From contig BFEA01000336.1 in the NCBI GenBank assembly GCA_003427395.1, positions 1,088,120 to 1,152,119 on the forward strand: 64,000 nt of DNA, written 5' to 3'. Below, piece by piece: positions 12,172 to 23,610 of this stretch. A program made the translations under genes and the position numbers. Below the pieces are notes generated by a model that searched no databases, had not been told where the DNA came from, and worked only from the letters and a program-made list of their open reading frames with translations. Source of the stretch: Chara braunii (taxonomy: Eukaryota; Streptophyta; Charophyceae; Charales; Characeae). Every line of letters starts with the position of its first letter. Position 1 is the stretch's first letter.

Positions 12172-14229
12172 TTGGCCATTACAAGAGGGACTAGGATTTG
12201 ACTTTTCAATTCAGTTCTGACACGCACGATGCGGCGTGGCAGATAGGGAGAACGACTTGCCGTGCAGCCAAGGACACTCGCTCACGTGCCGCATGTTTGA
12301 CTGGGCGGACTGCCACCTGGCAGCAATATTGACCTAGGGCATAAACTTCTTGAACATCTTAGGAGGTGGCGGTCAGGAGCAATTACCAGTTTGAGTGGAT
12401 AGTGACGTGCAATGGGTGGTTTGACAAAGTCGGCCGATTATGGGGGAAGGCATACTTTTAGCTTGCAGTAGAAAACTAGTCAAAGGCTTGTATAGTAGCA
12501 GGCAATAAAGCACAATGGTCAATGAGGGGCCAAAAATCTTTCCACGATCAGATTGGAAAGCGGAGAAAGAAATTTTACCGTAAGTGAGTGGACACCCTTT
12601 ATCTACTGATCAAGCAACAACCGAGTACTTAGGTATTTGTGTCTTTGTGGAAGAGAAAGGGACATGTTAATTGCTCGCCACTATTTGATTTCTCGATCTC
12701 CATCTGATTTTCTGTTTCGAGGACGGAATCAATTACCCAATTACTGAAGATCTGCAAGTTACCTAATTGAAGCAAGAAAACACTTAGAGAGTGGTTGAAA
12801 GCAAATTTACGCAATGCATTTCGTCTATTCCTTTCGATCTGTAGTCGAACAGTAAACAAGTTACTGATGCACATCGATGTTTCAGTGCTGAAGTCAGCAT
12901 TGAAATTAATTAATTTATTATTTAATATTTATTCACTCCGCCAGTGGACCTTGGCCGAACATTAAATGGGTATGTTTATTGTTGTGACTGTGTTCCTAGT
13001 CAGAGCCTGCTAATCTCATGATAGATGGGTGATAGGCATTGATAGCAAAATGCATCAGGTCGTTGTGAGTTACGACACTCATCCATACAGGCTTTGCTCC
13101 ACCGTTTTTTTTCCATTCCAAATCAATGGGCGAGTCCGAGGAGTGGGGAGAGTCTCGTGGGAAAATGTTCAGCAGCCTCCTAACTCGAAAAATGACAGAG
13201 CATACGTTCAATTATGTTGATGTCATTCCTCGGTTGATTACTTAGTCTCATGGTTGAGGACTGAAGCCTCCTTACGTAGTCCTCAGTGTTGCCTGTGAAG
13301 TCTCATCTCGGTTGCGCAGATAGATCTGATCTAGATATCGAGAAATTGTCTGTTTTGCTGCAGCATATAGAAACTCGCCATTCAACAGAGGAGAGAACGA
13401 GTCAATATGAGGAGAAAGACATAGTCACGTGCACTGGCACATTTTTGCCTTCTACTGTTCATGATGTCAAGGTAGTTAATTAGGCACTTCATGGCGGAAA
13501 ACACCTAATTGTGCCAAGTGTCACTCGAATCAATTTTGGATTTTACTACCCATGTACCACGTACCAATTCATGCCATGAGGCTGACAACAAGTGATCCAC
13601 AACTGGTCCTTATTCCTTTGCATGGACGCTTCTTTATGACTATTAGTGTGGTATTATGAAATGTGTGTGGTAACTATAATAGTGCGCGTGCTTACCCGCG
13701 GTAAACATGCAAGGGTGGATGATATATTTATGGATCTACTCACGGATGTGTGCTGCATTTACAGGGGCATAATAGGAAACGGGCATTAGATTTGTATTGG
13801 ACTTGTTTCGGGCTATCGGGCAGTCAATATCGCAGTCTATCAAAGGCTGCTTCCTATCAAATACAGCGGCAGTTGGCTGGACTGCGCTACAGGCAGCGCA
13901 TGAAATATTCAGTCATCAGAGGTAATTCTATTGTTCAGCCACCTCCTCCAACGAGTTCTGCGACATAACAACAAAAATAAACAAGGAGATGATGTCTGCA
14001 AACGCTGATCTTGTCATGGTGCTCTTACTTGGATTTACAAAGAGGATGCTATGGGGGAGGAAAGTTTGATTGCTTCCTGACTTCGACTAATGGTTGTCCG
14101 CCCATTAGTATTTGACCGTTGAGCTTCATTGTATTTTATCGTCAAAATTGACTAGATTCATTGGTCAGTTCAAGTTTACTTGCTGTCACTGGGAAAGCGA
14201 GGGAGGAAGAGAAATTTGTGTTCCTCAAC

Positions 14230-15510
14230 GTTCGGCTGCTTATTTATTTGATAATCTGTATTTTATTTTATCATATCGCTTCGAATGGTTTGTGAAAAAA
14301 TTTCCTGCTCTGTTTTTAAACAGATCCTTGATGGATCCGAGAGCTCGATTGGCAGAACCAAATCATGCCTACTTTACAAAGAGAAAGCCAGAGGATTGAA
14401 GTGCGAGAGAAGACCTACCCTGCAAGACAAGAGAGAGAAAAGCCTAAGGAGTGAGGGAGAGAGAGGGGACTGGTGGAGAGTGAAAACGACGGGAGAGAGA
14501 TGATTGTCGTGAACGAACCCAAGTCCACTGGGACTTTGGCCACCCACAAACCGTCAATGAGTGTGAGCTAACCAAAGGGCATGTAGAGTATTCTACAACA
14601 GCAGAAGGAGCGTGGCTCTTCAGTTTTCGTGCGGATTTCAGCGTTGATGGTCCATGAGAGATTGTATTTTGCACCTTGAATCTCCAATTAAAGATTGGAC
14701 ACCATATTGTTGAAGGGGACTGCGAGCCCGACATCTTGAACGTTGAGATTTGCTTTTCATCACGATTTGGACATCGTGGGAATCCATCATGCTGGCCTGA
14801 CTTTCGTTCCTCTGCAGTTTTCGACTCTTGAAGTGCTCGAGAAAGAATAGGTGGTGTAGGATTGATCTCAGTGCCTTATAACTCAAACTAACGAACCAGT
14901 CAACTGAAGCGATCATGACATCTCAAGTATTCTGGCTGACTTCACCAGGTAAAAACGCACTGCTAAAAACTCTTTTTCCGTGTTTTGACATCCTGGGTGG
15001 ATAGGCGTCCGTCCATACGTTAGCGACAGTCACTATTACTTGGAGAAATTGGAGTGTTTTGTCCGGATATTTGGACACGCTTTGAGCTCGTTTAGTAGAA
15101 AGAACTTCATTGCCGTCTTGAAGAGTTGGCAATAGACAGAGGGATTGGGTTCGTGCATTGCAGTGTGAGACAGGAATAGTGAGGGACTACAATGTCACCC
15201 ACATGCAGTTCACGTGTGTCTTTAGAGGCTTCAGTACGGGAAAAGAGGTAAAGCTTGGTGGCTCTGCGCAAATAAAACTTCGGCACCCCTTCGTCATTAC
15301 CAAAATAGCTCGTGAAGCCAAGACAAACTGTCGCTTGCACATCAAGCACACACGCACATGCAGCCATGAGAGATGCACTGGAAAAACCTAGACCTGGTTG
15401 GACGTAAGGTTCACTCCAGTTTAAACTATTTGCAATAATGTACATAGAGTTGTCGCCTCTCAAGTATATCATCATTGTTTCAATTAATATATTTTCTATG
15501 GGCGTCGCGT
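14230..15510 (+). repeat. segment A, right-arm copy
   Basis: Direct counterpart of 281-1651 and inverted counterpart of about 4830-6130. It contains small open frames on both strands; see the separate entry for the longest. Confidence 0.8.
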
Positions 15511-15529
15511 GAGTGTAAGTTATATCCAA
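15107..15529 (-). CDS. hypothetical 140-aa frame in segment A
   Basis: This is the longest frame in segment A. Phrases such as TSYFGNDEGV, ATKLYLFSRTEAS and ELHVGDIVVPHY are also read, with occasional stops, from 4871 (plus) and from about 1600 to 1200 (minus) in the other copies. An overlapping frame just downstream (14923-15132 minus, KRAQSVSKYPDKTLQFLQ) is likewise shared. No signal peptide or known domain is visible. It may be a decayed gene carried by the repeat or a chance frame. Confidence 0.25.
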   Translation of the reverse strand: MDITYTHATPIENILIETMMIYLRGDNSMYIIANSLNWSEPYVQPGLGFSSASLMAACACVLDVQATVCLGFTSYFGNDEGVPKFYLRRATKLYLFSRTEASKDTRELHVGDIVVPHYSCLTLQCTNPIPLSIANSSRRQ

Positions 15530-15768
15530 GGTGTCTGATCACAAGTCATAGATTGATGTAATAAGAGAGCGGGGCGGTTTCTAGATGAACTATTTCATTT
15601 AGCATCTTATTTACGTATTACTTAATCAGCAAATGCAGCTTGATTGGAGAATATGGGGCTTAGTAAACAGAAGGTGTGAATCCTGCAAGTCCGAACAGTA
15701 AGGTTTGAAGGACTCGAGTCTGGCGCGGTAAGCTCTGGCAAGACCCCCCCCCCCTTTGTGCTGTATAT

Positions 15769-15885
15769 GAACGGGATCTAAGTAGGGCCGCACCATGTGT
15801 TCTTTTCGAAAAGGGGTTAGGCAGAACCGCACCCTGTGTTCTATTCGAACAGGGGCTAGGCAAAGCCGCACCCCGTGTACTATTT
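15769..15885. repeat. 39-bp tandem repeat, right arm
   Basis: Three units start at 15769, 15808 and 15847, the reverse-complement counterpart of 4484-4600. A C-run of about 13 precedes it. Confidence 0.9.
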
Positions 15886-16499
15886 GGATGCGCAAAAAAT
15901 GAATCATGACCCCTGATATAGTAACTAGGTCGGTAGTGTTTTAACGAAAACTCTCATGCAGTAATTAAATGGGTGAGGGTAGGACTGCTTAAGTGTTTAA
16001 ATCAAATAGGGAATGAGTGCTCAATCTGAGTACTCTATACCAGATTGTTACTCCCGTGAAGCAGATCAGTAATTATAAGCTATACGGAACTCTTGCAAAG
16101 TCTGCATGTAAGCGAACACAGTTAGTGTCTCTGTGCCTAGAAAATAAAAGGACATGGACATGAAGTGTGTGCGTCATGCTCCAACACAGAGAGTCAGACC
16201 AAACATGTCATAAGCAGTTGTAATTTAGAAAAGTAGACTGTACACAAAGTGCGTGGTTTATACATAGAAAATGGACCTAACTCAGGTGACAGATCAGACT
16301 CAGGGAAAATTGATCTTCCCCAAGGAAAATTCCAACAATAATTCAGGACTCGGAAACTCTGTAAGACAACTCAGATATAGTATGTGCTTTTCACTTCCGC
16401 CTACAGTAAAAACACCGTCACGACTCATATATATGTTGATTAATCTTCAGGCAGTCTTTCTTTGGTGGGACTCAGTACAGACCGAGTGTGGATCTTAGG

Positions 16500-17690
16500 G
16501 AACAGCCCCCGAGTGGAGTACAACAAAACAATATAATTTGTGATATCTAAGAGAGAGACGAGCTCAGTGGAAACTCAAGAAATAGAGTGTGCAGTAAGAA
16601 CTCGAAAAATTGTGAAGTTTCATGAGATCTCAGTTTAGCTTTAGTACAGACTTTCCGTAAGAACTCAAAACCGTCTCAGCGCAGGTTTCAGTGAAGCCCC
16701 AACACGGTTTTAGTGGGTAGCTCGGTGCATGTTTTATTGTAGTTCAATATATTTCCTCAGCGCAATTTTCAGTGACAATCCAATATTGACGCAACACGAT
16801 AAACAGAACTATTCTAGCAAAATTTTAGTTTTTGTATCAGCATGCAACCGAGTAAAATCTCAGCTCATGAAACATAAATTTCATTCCAAATCAGATTTCA
16901 TTGTGTCCACAGGGTAACCGTAATATTCTCAGGTCGAGGCTCCGTTCAATACTCAAGGAACGTCTGAGGAAATGCACCGACTTTCTACAGTGATTGAGAT
17001 GTCCTTCTCAACAGATTAAGACCCGGTACGCAGTAATTTGCGATCTATACTCGACATGACAGTTCGGTTCCAGTGAACTCAGTTCAGTTTCGGAATGCTA
17101 AGATCAGTCTTCAGTGTGAATTTCAATAAATTCAGACCAGGCGTAGTAAGTTTAGTTTCATCTTAAAAAATTCAGTTCGGTTTGAGTGAGTTCGTTTTAT
17201 ACTTTGTGAAAACACTTCAATCTCAGTCAATTCATATCAGATTCAAAGCTTCCACCTTGATTTCGGTCATCTCGAATCAGTCTCAGTGAACTTCGTCCAA
17301 TTCCAGTGAATTTAACTCAGTCTAAGTAAACTCGGATCATCATCAGTGAATTCAAACTCTGTAAGTTAAATCTGCATGAGTGAATTCATATCAGTTTCGG
17401 TAAGCTCACTGCAGATTCAGAGAACTCATATCAGTCTAAGTAAGCAGAGAATTTAGATCAGTTCCGGTAAGTTTGCTGCATATACAAAGAGCTCAAATCA
17501 ATTTTCTATAAGTTCAGTTCAACCTCGATGAATTTAGTTTCACCTCAGCAATTTCAGTTCAGTTTTGATTTCATATACAAGTGCGACTTTCAGGGGTAGC
17601 ATCAATTCAGTTCTCAGTTCGGTCTCAGTGACCCTGGTCCCAGTGAGTTCAATTTCCAATTCCAGTGAGTTCAGATTAAGTGAACTCTGT
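16500..17690. repeat. degenerate 20-21-bp tandem repeats, right arm
   Basis: Reverse-complement counterpart of 2680-3880, with recurring tcagtttcagtgaattca-like phrases. Confidence 0.75.
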
Positions 17691-17729
17691 TGATGATTAC
17701 AATTTACTCGCAGCAGGTTCATTTTCAGG

Positions 17730-17970
17730 GGACGTAACGCTGGTCGCAGCGGAGAGTTTCAGTAACAACGACGATAGTGCTAGCCACAGTGGGAGATCCC
17801 GGTGGTAGCAGTGATGACGCTGGTCGCAGCGGACAGTTTCGGTGATAGCAGCGATAGTGCTAGCCACAGCGGGAAGTCCCTGTGGTAGCAACAACGATGC
17901 TGGTCACAACAGGCAGTCTCGCTGACAGCAGCAATAGGGCTGGTCATAACAGGCTCTCCTGGTGAAAGCA
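17730..17970. repeat. 40-bp minisatellite, right arm
   Basis: Counterpart of 2419-2658 with phrases such as gctggtcgcagcggacag and gatagtgctagccacag alternating. About six 40-bp units. Confidence 0.9.
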
Positions 17971-18814
17971 AGCACAACACAGTGAGTGTCATCGTATTCA
18001 GTAAGACCGATCATGTGATGAGTAAGTAGTCCAAGATCAGTAAGTATTTTGAGGACAGCGGAGTTAAGACAAAATATTATTAAGTATGACATATATCTCG
18101 AGCAGAGCAGACTCATGACTTGAGCACAGTCATCAGATACAAGCCTCAGCAGACCATCTCTCAAGTACAGGTCAACACTATATGGAATCGCAGAAAAATC
18201 ATTGGATGAGATACTAACCATTGTCTGATCTTTGAGTATAATATGATCTTTACAGAGTAGAGAGAGGACTGACTATAGTGACAATGGTTCTATGATTTGT
18301 CTGTTCGTTTGTGACCTTGATGCGATAAAGAGCTCTCCTCTTCTCTCACATAATCATCGATTTTGTCTTTGCCTTGAGTCAATCAGTCTTGGTTCGTCCT
18401 GTTTGACATTGTTTGATGATTATGTTTCTTTGTAGATTTTGTCACAGTTCTCAAAATCCTAAATTGGCAAACTTGATACGTGCATGACATATTTAGTTTT
18501 AATTTTATTATTTCAATTTATTTGCATAATCTTTGTTGTTCCGAATCAAAATAAAAGATTCCTAAGACCGGGGACCGGCGAAGACCGGAATTGAAGGGTC
18601 TCGCTCGAAGTCGGACGCACACAACAGGAAGGGATCTGCATTGATTAATTTATTTTATTTATTGCAATCATCATTCAAACCCTGAGTGACAACCTGTTGG
18701 CTTTCTGGTCGCCTAAAGAGGCCCGACTAGGAAAAGTGCGACAAAAATGAAGAAGAAAAAAATGAAAAAAAAATGATAACATATAAAAAAAAAATAAAAA
18801 AAAAATGATAACAT

Positions 18815-19110
18815 ATAAAAAAAAATAAAAAAAAAATGTAAATTACGATTAGCACGTATTGACAATTTGCAACAACTACCCAACCATATAACATGGTTAA
18901 CAATGGGTGTGAAGTAAACTCTCCTCCGCCCCGCAGCGCAGCCTCTTACCATGATGCAGATCGAACTAGATTGTGGTTCCCTCGGATTGCACTAATGGGC
19001 ACTTTTTACCCCGCAGGCTAGAACATCAAACCTCACGCGACAGGTTCGACACACCGCCCGCCTCGGCCAGAATGTCGGGCCCTCCGACACCGCCCGCCTC
19101 GGCCACTTCC
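18815..19110 (-). repeat. right terminal inverted repeat
   Basis: Matches 8667-8985 directly and 11470-11790 inverted. The end carries a small local duplication: accgcccgcctcggcc occurs twice about 34 bp apart. An AT-rich tandem (aaaaaatgataacatat, 18755-18835) lies just inside. Confidence 0.8.
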
Positions 19111-19140
19111 TTCTCCCGCCTCCACCACTTCCTCCGCCCG

Positions 19141-19423
19141 ACATCAATCAATCAATCGATCAATGAATCAATCAATCAATCAATCAATCAATACATCAAT
19201 CTTGAACGGAAGGATTCGTTGAGATCGACGGATTTGTTGATTGGTTGGTTGGTTGATTGATTGATTGATTGTTGTCACTGGCGAGAGAGTGTTGGAGGCT
19301 ACATTCGAGTTCAATGTTGTGCTCGTGCTTCGTAGATACTCTGTTTACAATGTACATTGCTTATGAGTACGCTCTTGATTACTTTGCGTAAATTGGTCAA
19401 TCAATCAATCAAACAATCAATCT

Positions 19424-19462
<39 letters not shown>

Positions 19463-19494
19463 TCATCCCCCTAACACCCCCCCCCCCCCCCCCC
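19141..19494. repeat. (AATC)n/(GATT)n tracts and C-run
   Basis: (AATC)n at 19141-19200, (GATT)n near 19240-19270, then (AATC)n again at 19390-19462. A run of about 19 C follows, interrupted by one unresolved base at 19495. These mirror the tract at 57-228 at the other end of the inverted block. Confidence 0.95.
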
Positions 19495-19599
19495 NGTACT
19501 AATTATTTCAAAAAAATACTATGTTTCACGTCAAATTTGGTGTGGGGGGTCCCCTAAAGCAGCGCAAAACAACCTTCCCTTTTTTTTTTTTTTCTTTGA

Positions 19600-19712
19600 C
19601 TTCCCCCCCCGAAGAAAAAACAGTCGTCCAGAAACCCGGACGACCCAGACCACGGACGTCCGATGGAGACGTCCGGGGCAGACGACCGGCATCCGGACCA
19701 TTGGGAACCTAG
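19600..19712 (-). repeat. dispersed GC-rich repeat, inverted to 57478-57551
   Basis: The reverse complement (ccaatggtccgga, ccccggacgtctcc, gacgtccgtggtc) matches the sequence just before the second gap. Both copies can be read as a peptide containing PMVR and GRLRRTSVV, but the match is more likely the end of a dispersed element. Many gacg/cgtc phrases make it self-complementary. Confidence 0.7.
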
Positions 19713-19764
19713 GTTTAAACAAGCTCGTTGGTCCCTCTCACCAGTGCATAGTAAAAGGTCTTTA

Positions 19765-20135
19765 CGAGTGAAGGTAGACCAAGACTATAGACATAGAGGG
19801 AGAGAGAGAAGAAGGCAGACGCGAGAGAGGGAAGTGTGAGCTATGATGGCACTTACCTGTTGAGCCTGTTGTTGACATTTGACAGCTGGCGCTGATGAGC
19901 GCCGGGCTTGGAACTCATGTTGATCGAAGGAGACTTGTAACTCTGTTCCTCGCTATAAATTTTGAATTCACGATGTTCTCTCTCTCTAAATCTGGGTCTG
20001 ATAATTGAGTTGAGCTTCCTGGTTATCATTCATCTTCTATTGGGCTTTCTGTGAGACTTCACAATCTGTGAAATCAGCGTATATGCATGTGATCTAATGC
20101 ATTCCAGCAAGTGATAAACAGTCGGGTTCCTTGCA
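19765..20135 (+). repeat. 5' LTR, truncated (3' part only)
   Basis: Matches 27770-28140 from gagtgaaggtagaccaag through gggttccttgca, with about 8 percent mismatch by eye. Sequence left of 19765 does not match the 3' LTR, so the first part, including its TATA region, is missing. Confidence 0.9.
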
Positions 20136-20139
20136 AATT

Positions 20140-20156
20140 TGGTATCGGAGCAGAAC
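20140..20156 (+). other. primer-binding site, tRNA-Met type
   Basis: tggtatcggagcagaac starts four bases after the LTR end (ttgca). It differs by one base from the common plant-element site tggtatcagagc. Pairing with the 3' end of initiator tRNA-Met would prime minus-strand synthesis. Confidence 0.85.
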
Positions 20157-21051
20157 TTGTTACTCTCTTTACACGCGTTGGCATGATCAAGGCCGACAAG
20201 GAGGATAAGCTGGCTTGAGTACAGCTGGCGAGAGTTGAGGTGAAGAGGTGTTGGATTCGGATAGAGGGGGAAGTTGGCCGAAGAAGGGCTAAGGAGGAAA
20301 AGACTTACCTGCGATTGGAGCGATTGGAGGGAATGTGGAGTCTTCGTCAATGGCTACAAAGCAGAGAAGAACCCCATGCCCCACTTACCTCGATTGATTG
20401 TAAATTTGTGTGTCGTGTATCTGTTCCCCCTCCATTCTGGTGGTCGCTACTGCTGTCTAGATGAAACCCGTGGCTTGGTATGAACGGACAGATAGGATTA
20501 GAGAGTCAACATTTGGTCTGTCGATAGGTAGGGAAGGAAGGTTGAGTCAGGGAACTGTGTACTACCACGTTAGAATGTATATGGCTGAGAACGGAAAAAC
20601 TCGTGATCATTCGGATTTGTTTCTGAAGAAAGTTTGAGTGCTCCCAGCTACCTACTCTATTGAAAGTGACTAGTCAGACCATTAAAGGCATAAATCAACA
20701 AAGTAACTCAACAGACAACAAACAAAGGAAAAAGAAAGGGAAAAAAAAAAAAGTTTTTACTTTGCATATTGATTAGGAAAATAGTATATACCTTTTGCAT
20801 TGTTAAATTTTCCTATTCTGAAACAGCGACATCCAGACTTTAAAAAAAATAAAAAGTTACAGATCCCATCCACACAGAAGGCAGATTAGGATTTAGGGTA
20901 TCTACTTGGTGGGCCAGCGGAGGTCATTCCTGTGCTAACACCCACCATAGACAATTATCTCATGCAGGGGTTGTTGGCCCTTTTAGTGTTGTTGGGGCCC
21001 TTTTTTAGAATCTTCTTTCCCCTGTGCTTTGGGAGGATATGTACCTCCCAT

Positions 21052-23040
21052 ATGGTAATGAGATCAGACAATGTGAAGCCAGGGCCCTCGGCTGCAAAAC
21101 AGGTTGACGTAGAACGCTGGCAGACCAGAAAAAAACAGAGAAAAAAATAGAAAGAGACAGAAAAAGGAAGAGATGGGAAAAACAAAATGCAAATGGAAGA
21201 AAAAAAGATGAAAAATGAATTGAAAGAGAGAATGAAAAAGGAATTGCAGGAGGAATTAAGGAGTATAGAAGAAGAAGATGGGCCTGCTGATGACAGACTC
21301 ATCAGACATCGAACTAAAAAAGACGAAAACAGTCAGTCTGGTGGGTTGAATATGCATGTCAGTCTCTTAAACTGGTATGACGAGTATAGTTATTCCAGTG
21401 ACAGGATTGAAGATACAGAGGAAGAAAGGGACACGTTTGTCGCAAAATTGACATTCATTAAAGATAAAAGGGAAAGAGAACTTTTGTTAGAAGAAAAACG
21501 GGCAGAATTGCACATTCAAATGTTAGCAGCAAAACGATAAGAGCTCGGAGAGAGGAAAAAACTGCATGCAGAGGGAGAAAGGTTATAAAAAGAATTATAG
21601 GCATCGAAAGAAAAACAAACAGCAACCGAAGAACAACTTGCCCTCTTGACAACAACTGGTCTCCATACAAAACAAGAGTTGGCGGCAATGAACAAGACCT
21701 TGCAAAAAGTTGAAGCTCACCAGTATGAGTTTGAGGGAGTCTGAAATACCTTCTTGTAAAGATCTGCTGCAAAAGTCGATCAACACGTACAAGCATACAT
21801 TGTAAAATTAGATGAGCAGATCAACAAAACTTTAACCCCCACCGTGATTGAGAAATTGGTAAGTAGCGGTGAAGGAGATGGAGGAGATAGAGACGGAGAT
21901 AAGAAGAAAAATGGAGTGTTGCAAGAAGACACAAGAGAAGTTAAGAAAATAAAAGTAAAGGTCTCATGGACATACCCCTGCAAGAAGGAAGAAAGTGTTT
22001 TGCATTGGATTGTAGCGGTTGAGTCCTATGTGTACGGACAACGTATTCTGTATTGGGACAGGGTTCTCATGGTCAGTTCGTGCATGGCCGGAGATGCAAT
22101 GAGCTTTGCAATTTCCCTGCAAAAAGAAACTAATTGTCAGTCTATGGTAGAGTATTCATAGCAAACCCGTATTGAAGATTTTTTTAAAGTGATAAGATAA
22201 AAAATTAGCCCGAAGAACTAAAATGTTAATCTTGAATATCGCTAATAGAAAATAAAAAAGTGTATTCGCACTTAAATCTACCATGGATGAACTTCTGCAA
22301 TGCGTTGAACATGAACTTACCCCGACGAAGATTCTTAATAATTTTGTAAGAGCACTATCCGATCCTCTCCCCACTCAATTATATCCCTGCACCAAAGAAG
22401 AGGGGATGACTTATGAGAAATTCGACAAAGATCGCATTAGATCATGTTGGTTTCCTGGCAGAAGCAAATTATTGCAACTATTGGAAAGATTTGCAAGCGG
22501 GAAAGAAGTGGCAGAACCGCACAATCTCAGGGCATATACCTAGGAAAGATAATTTTCTTCTGACCTTTGAAGAAGGAGGTGTTGAGACTCTCTCCTATGA
22601 CCAAATAGATTATGGTCTGGAGGGAGATCCCAACGGTACGGTAGTTCAGGGGGGGGACTACTTGGTCGTTGTAGCCCGTGGGGGAGGGCGATAAGGTAGA
22701 GGCCGTGGCAAAGGAAGAGGAGGCCGCGGTCCTGGAGTAAGAGGACCTGACACCCAGAGGGGTGGTGGCGAAGGAAGTTACTACGTGGGAGGAAGGGCCA
22801 ATGGTCCCTCACTAGGTGGTCGAGGTTTCAACTCCACTTGGGGTAGAGGAAGAAGCACATGGTTTGAGAATTGAGATAAACCATATCCACCCCATCCTGA
22901 TTTGTCGGAAGGAAGACCTTGGGAAAAGTTAGGGATTATAGAGAAAGCATGACAAGAAAGAAAAGTTGTCGACCAATGCCTTAAATGTGGCGACCCCAAC
23001 CACATTATTCCATATTACCCAGATTATAAGATACCAAAAG
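21052..23040 (+). pseudogene. gag: gag, decayed, with damaged zinc knuckle
   Basis: The frame opens at MVMRSDNVKPGPS. It gives a Lys/Glu-rich coiled-coil (21187-21540: KKELQEELRSIEEE), continues through stops to a capsid-like segment (21960-22160: SWTYPCKKEESVLHW) and then 22283-22543. A basic Gly/Arg-rich stretch precedes a zinc knuckle, CLKCGDPNH, at 22977. The fourth ligand, expected at 23016, is Tyr (tac) instead of Cys (tgc). Gag forms the particle and binds RNA; this copy has at least five stops and several frame changes. Confidence 0.85.
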
Positions 23041-23270
23041 GAAACAACCAGTAGGGGTCTCAGTTGCCTCTACAGAAACTTCGGATGTAAATAAACAGAC
23101 ATCCTCCCATCCGAAGGTTCCATTGGCAGAAACTGAAAAGAAAGACGGTCCCCACCTAGTTAACTGTCTAGAGGTAGTTAGTGTATGTACCTCTCTAGGT
23201 GGATCCCTCGCTGGCATAGGTGATGAGTTGACCACTCGTCGCAAAGCCTGGACCGAAATAAAAAAAATGT

Positions 23271-23600
23271 AAGGGACAGTTAATAATTGCAGATCTAGAA
23301 ATTAATAAAGTAAGAGTATGTGGATTGGTTGATAGCGGATCAACACGCAACTATACAAGTAAGAAGGGTTTGCAAAAGTTGCATCTCGGGGTAAAGGTTC
23401 AACAGCTAGATGAGCCCGTAGTAAGTAAATAACAAATAATAGCGAAATTTAGATAGATATGTTGAAGGGATTCAGACATACTTTCGGCTCGAAGCAGAGG
23501 GGAAGGTGGAACGCATTCTCCACTCTTTGACTCTCTTGGTGGAAGATAGTCTCCCTTTTGATATTCTTTTAGGCATGAATTAGGGTAAAGTTGCAGATAC
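23271..23600 (+). pseudogene. retroviral-type aspartic protease, decayed
   Basis: The active-site triad sits in LVDSGSTRNY, with the Asp codon at 23331. Downstream frames carry stops. In gypsy elements this protease cuts Gag-Pol. It lies between gag and RT as expected. Confidence 0.75.
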
Positions 23601-23610
23601 GGATATAAAA

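Larger units (their letters stand above)
11470..19110 (+). mobile_element. candidate 7.6-kb element with long terminal inverted repeats
   Basis: The two ends, 11470-11790 and 18815-19110, are inverted repeats of about 300 bp whose outermost part carries gaggcgggcggtgtc on the left and its complement on the right. The interior contains segment A, 39-bp and 40-bp minisatellites and degenerate 20-bp repeats. A second copy lies inverted at 1652-8985. No target-site duplication is clear, because the right end abuts a microsatellite. No transposase is visible. It may be a non-autonomous DNA transposon or a segmental inverted duplication; the third terminal-repeat copy at 8667-8985 favours a repeat family. 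Confidence 0.6.
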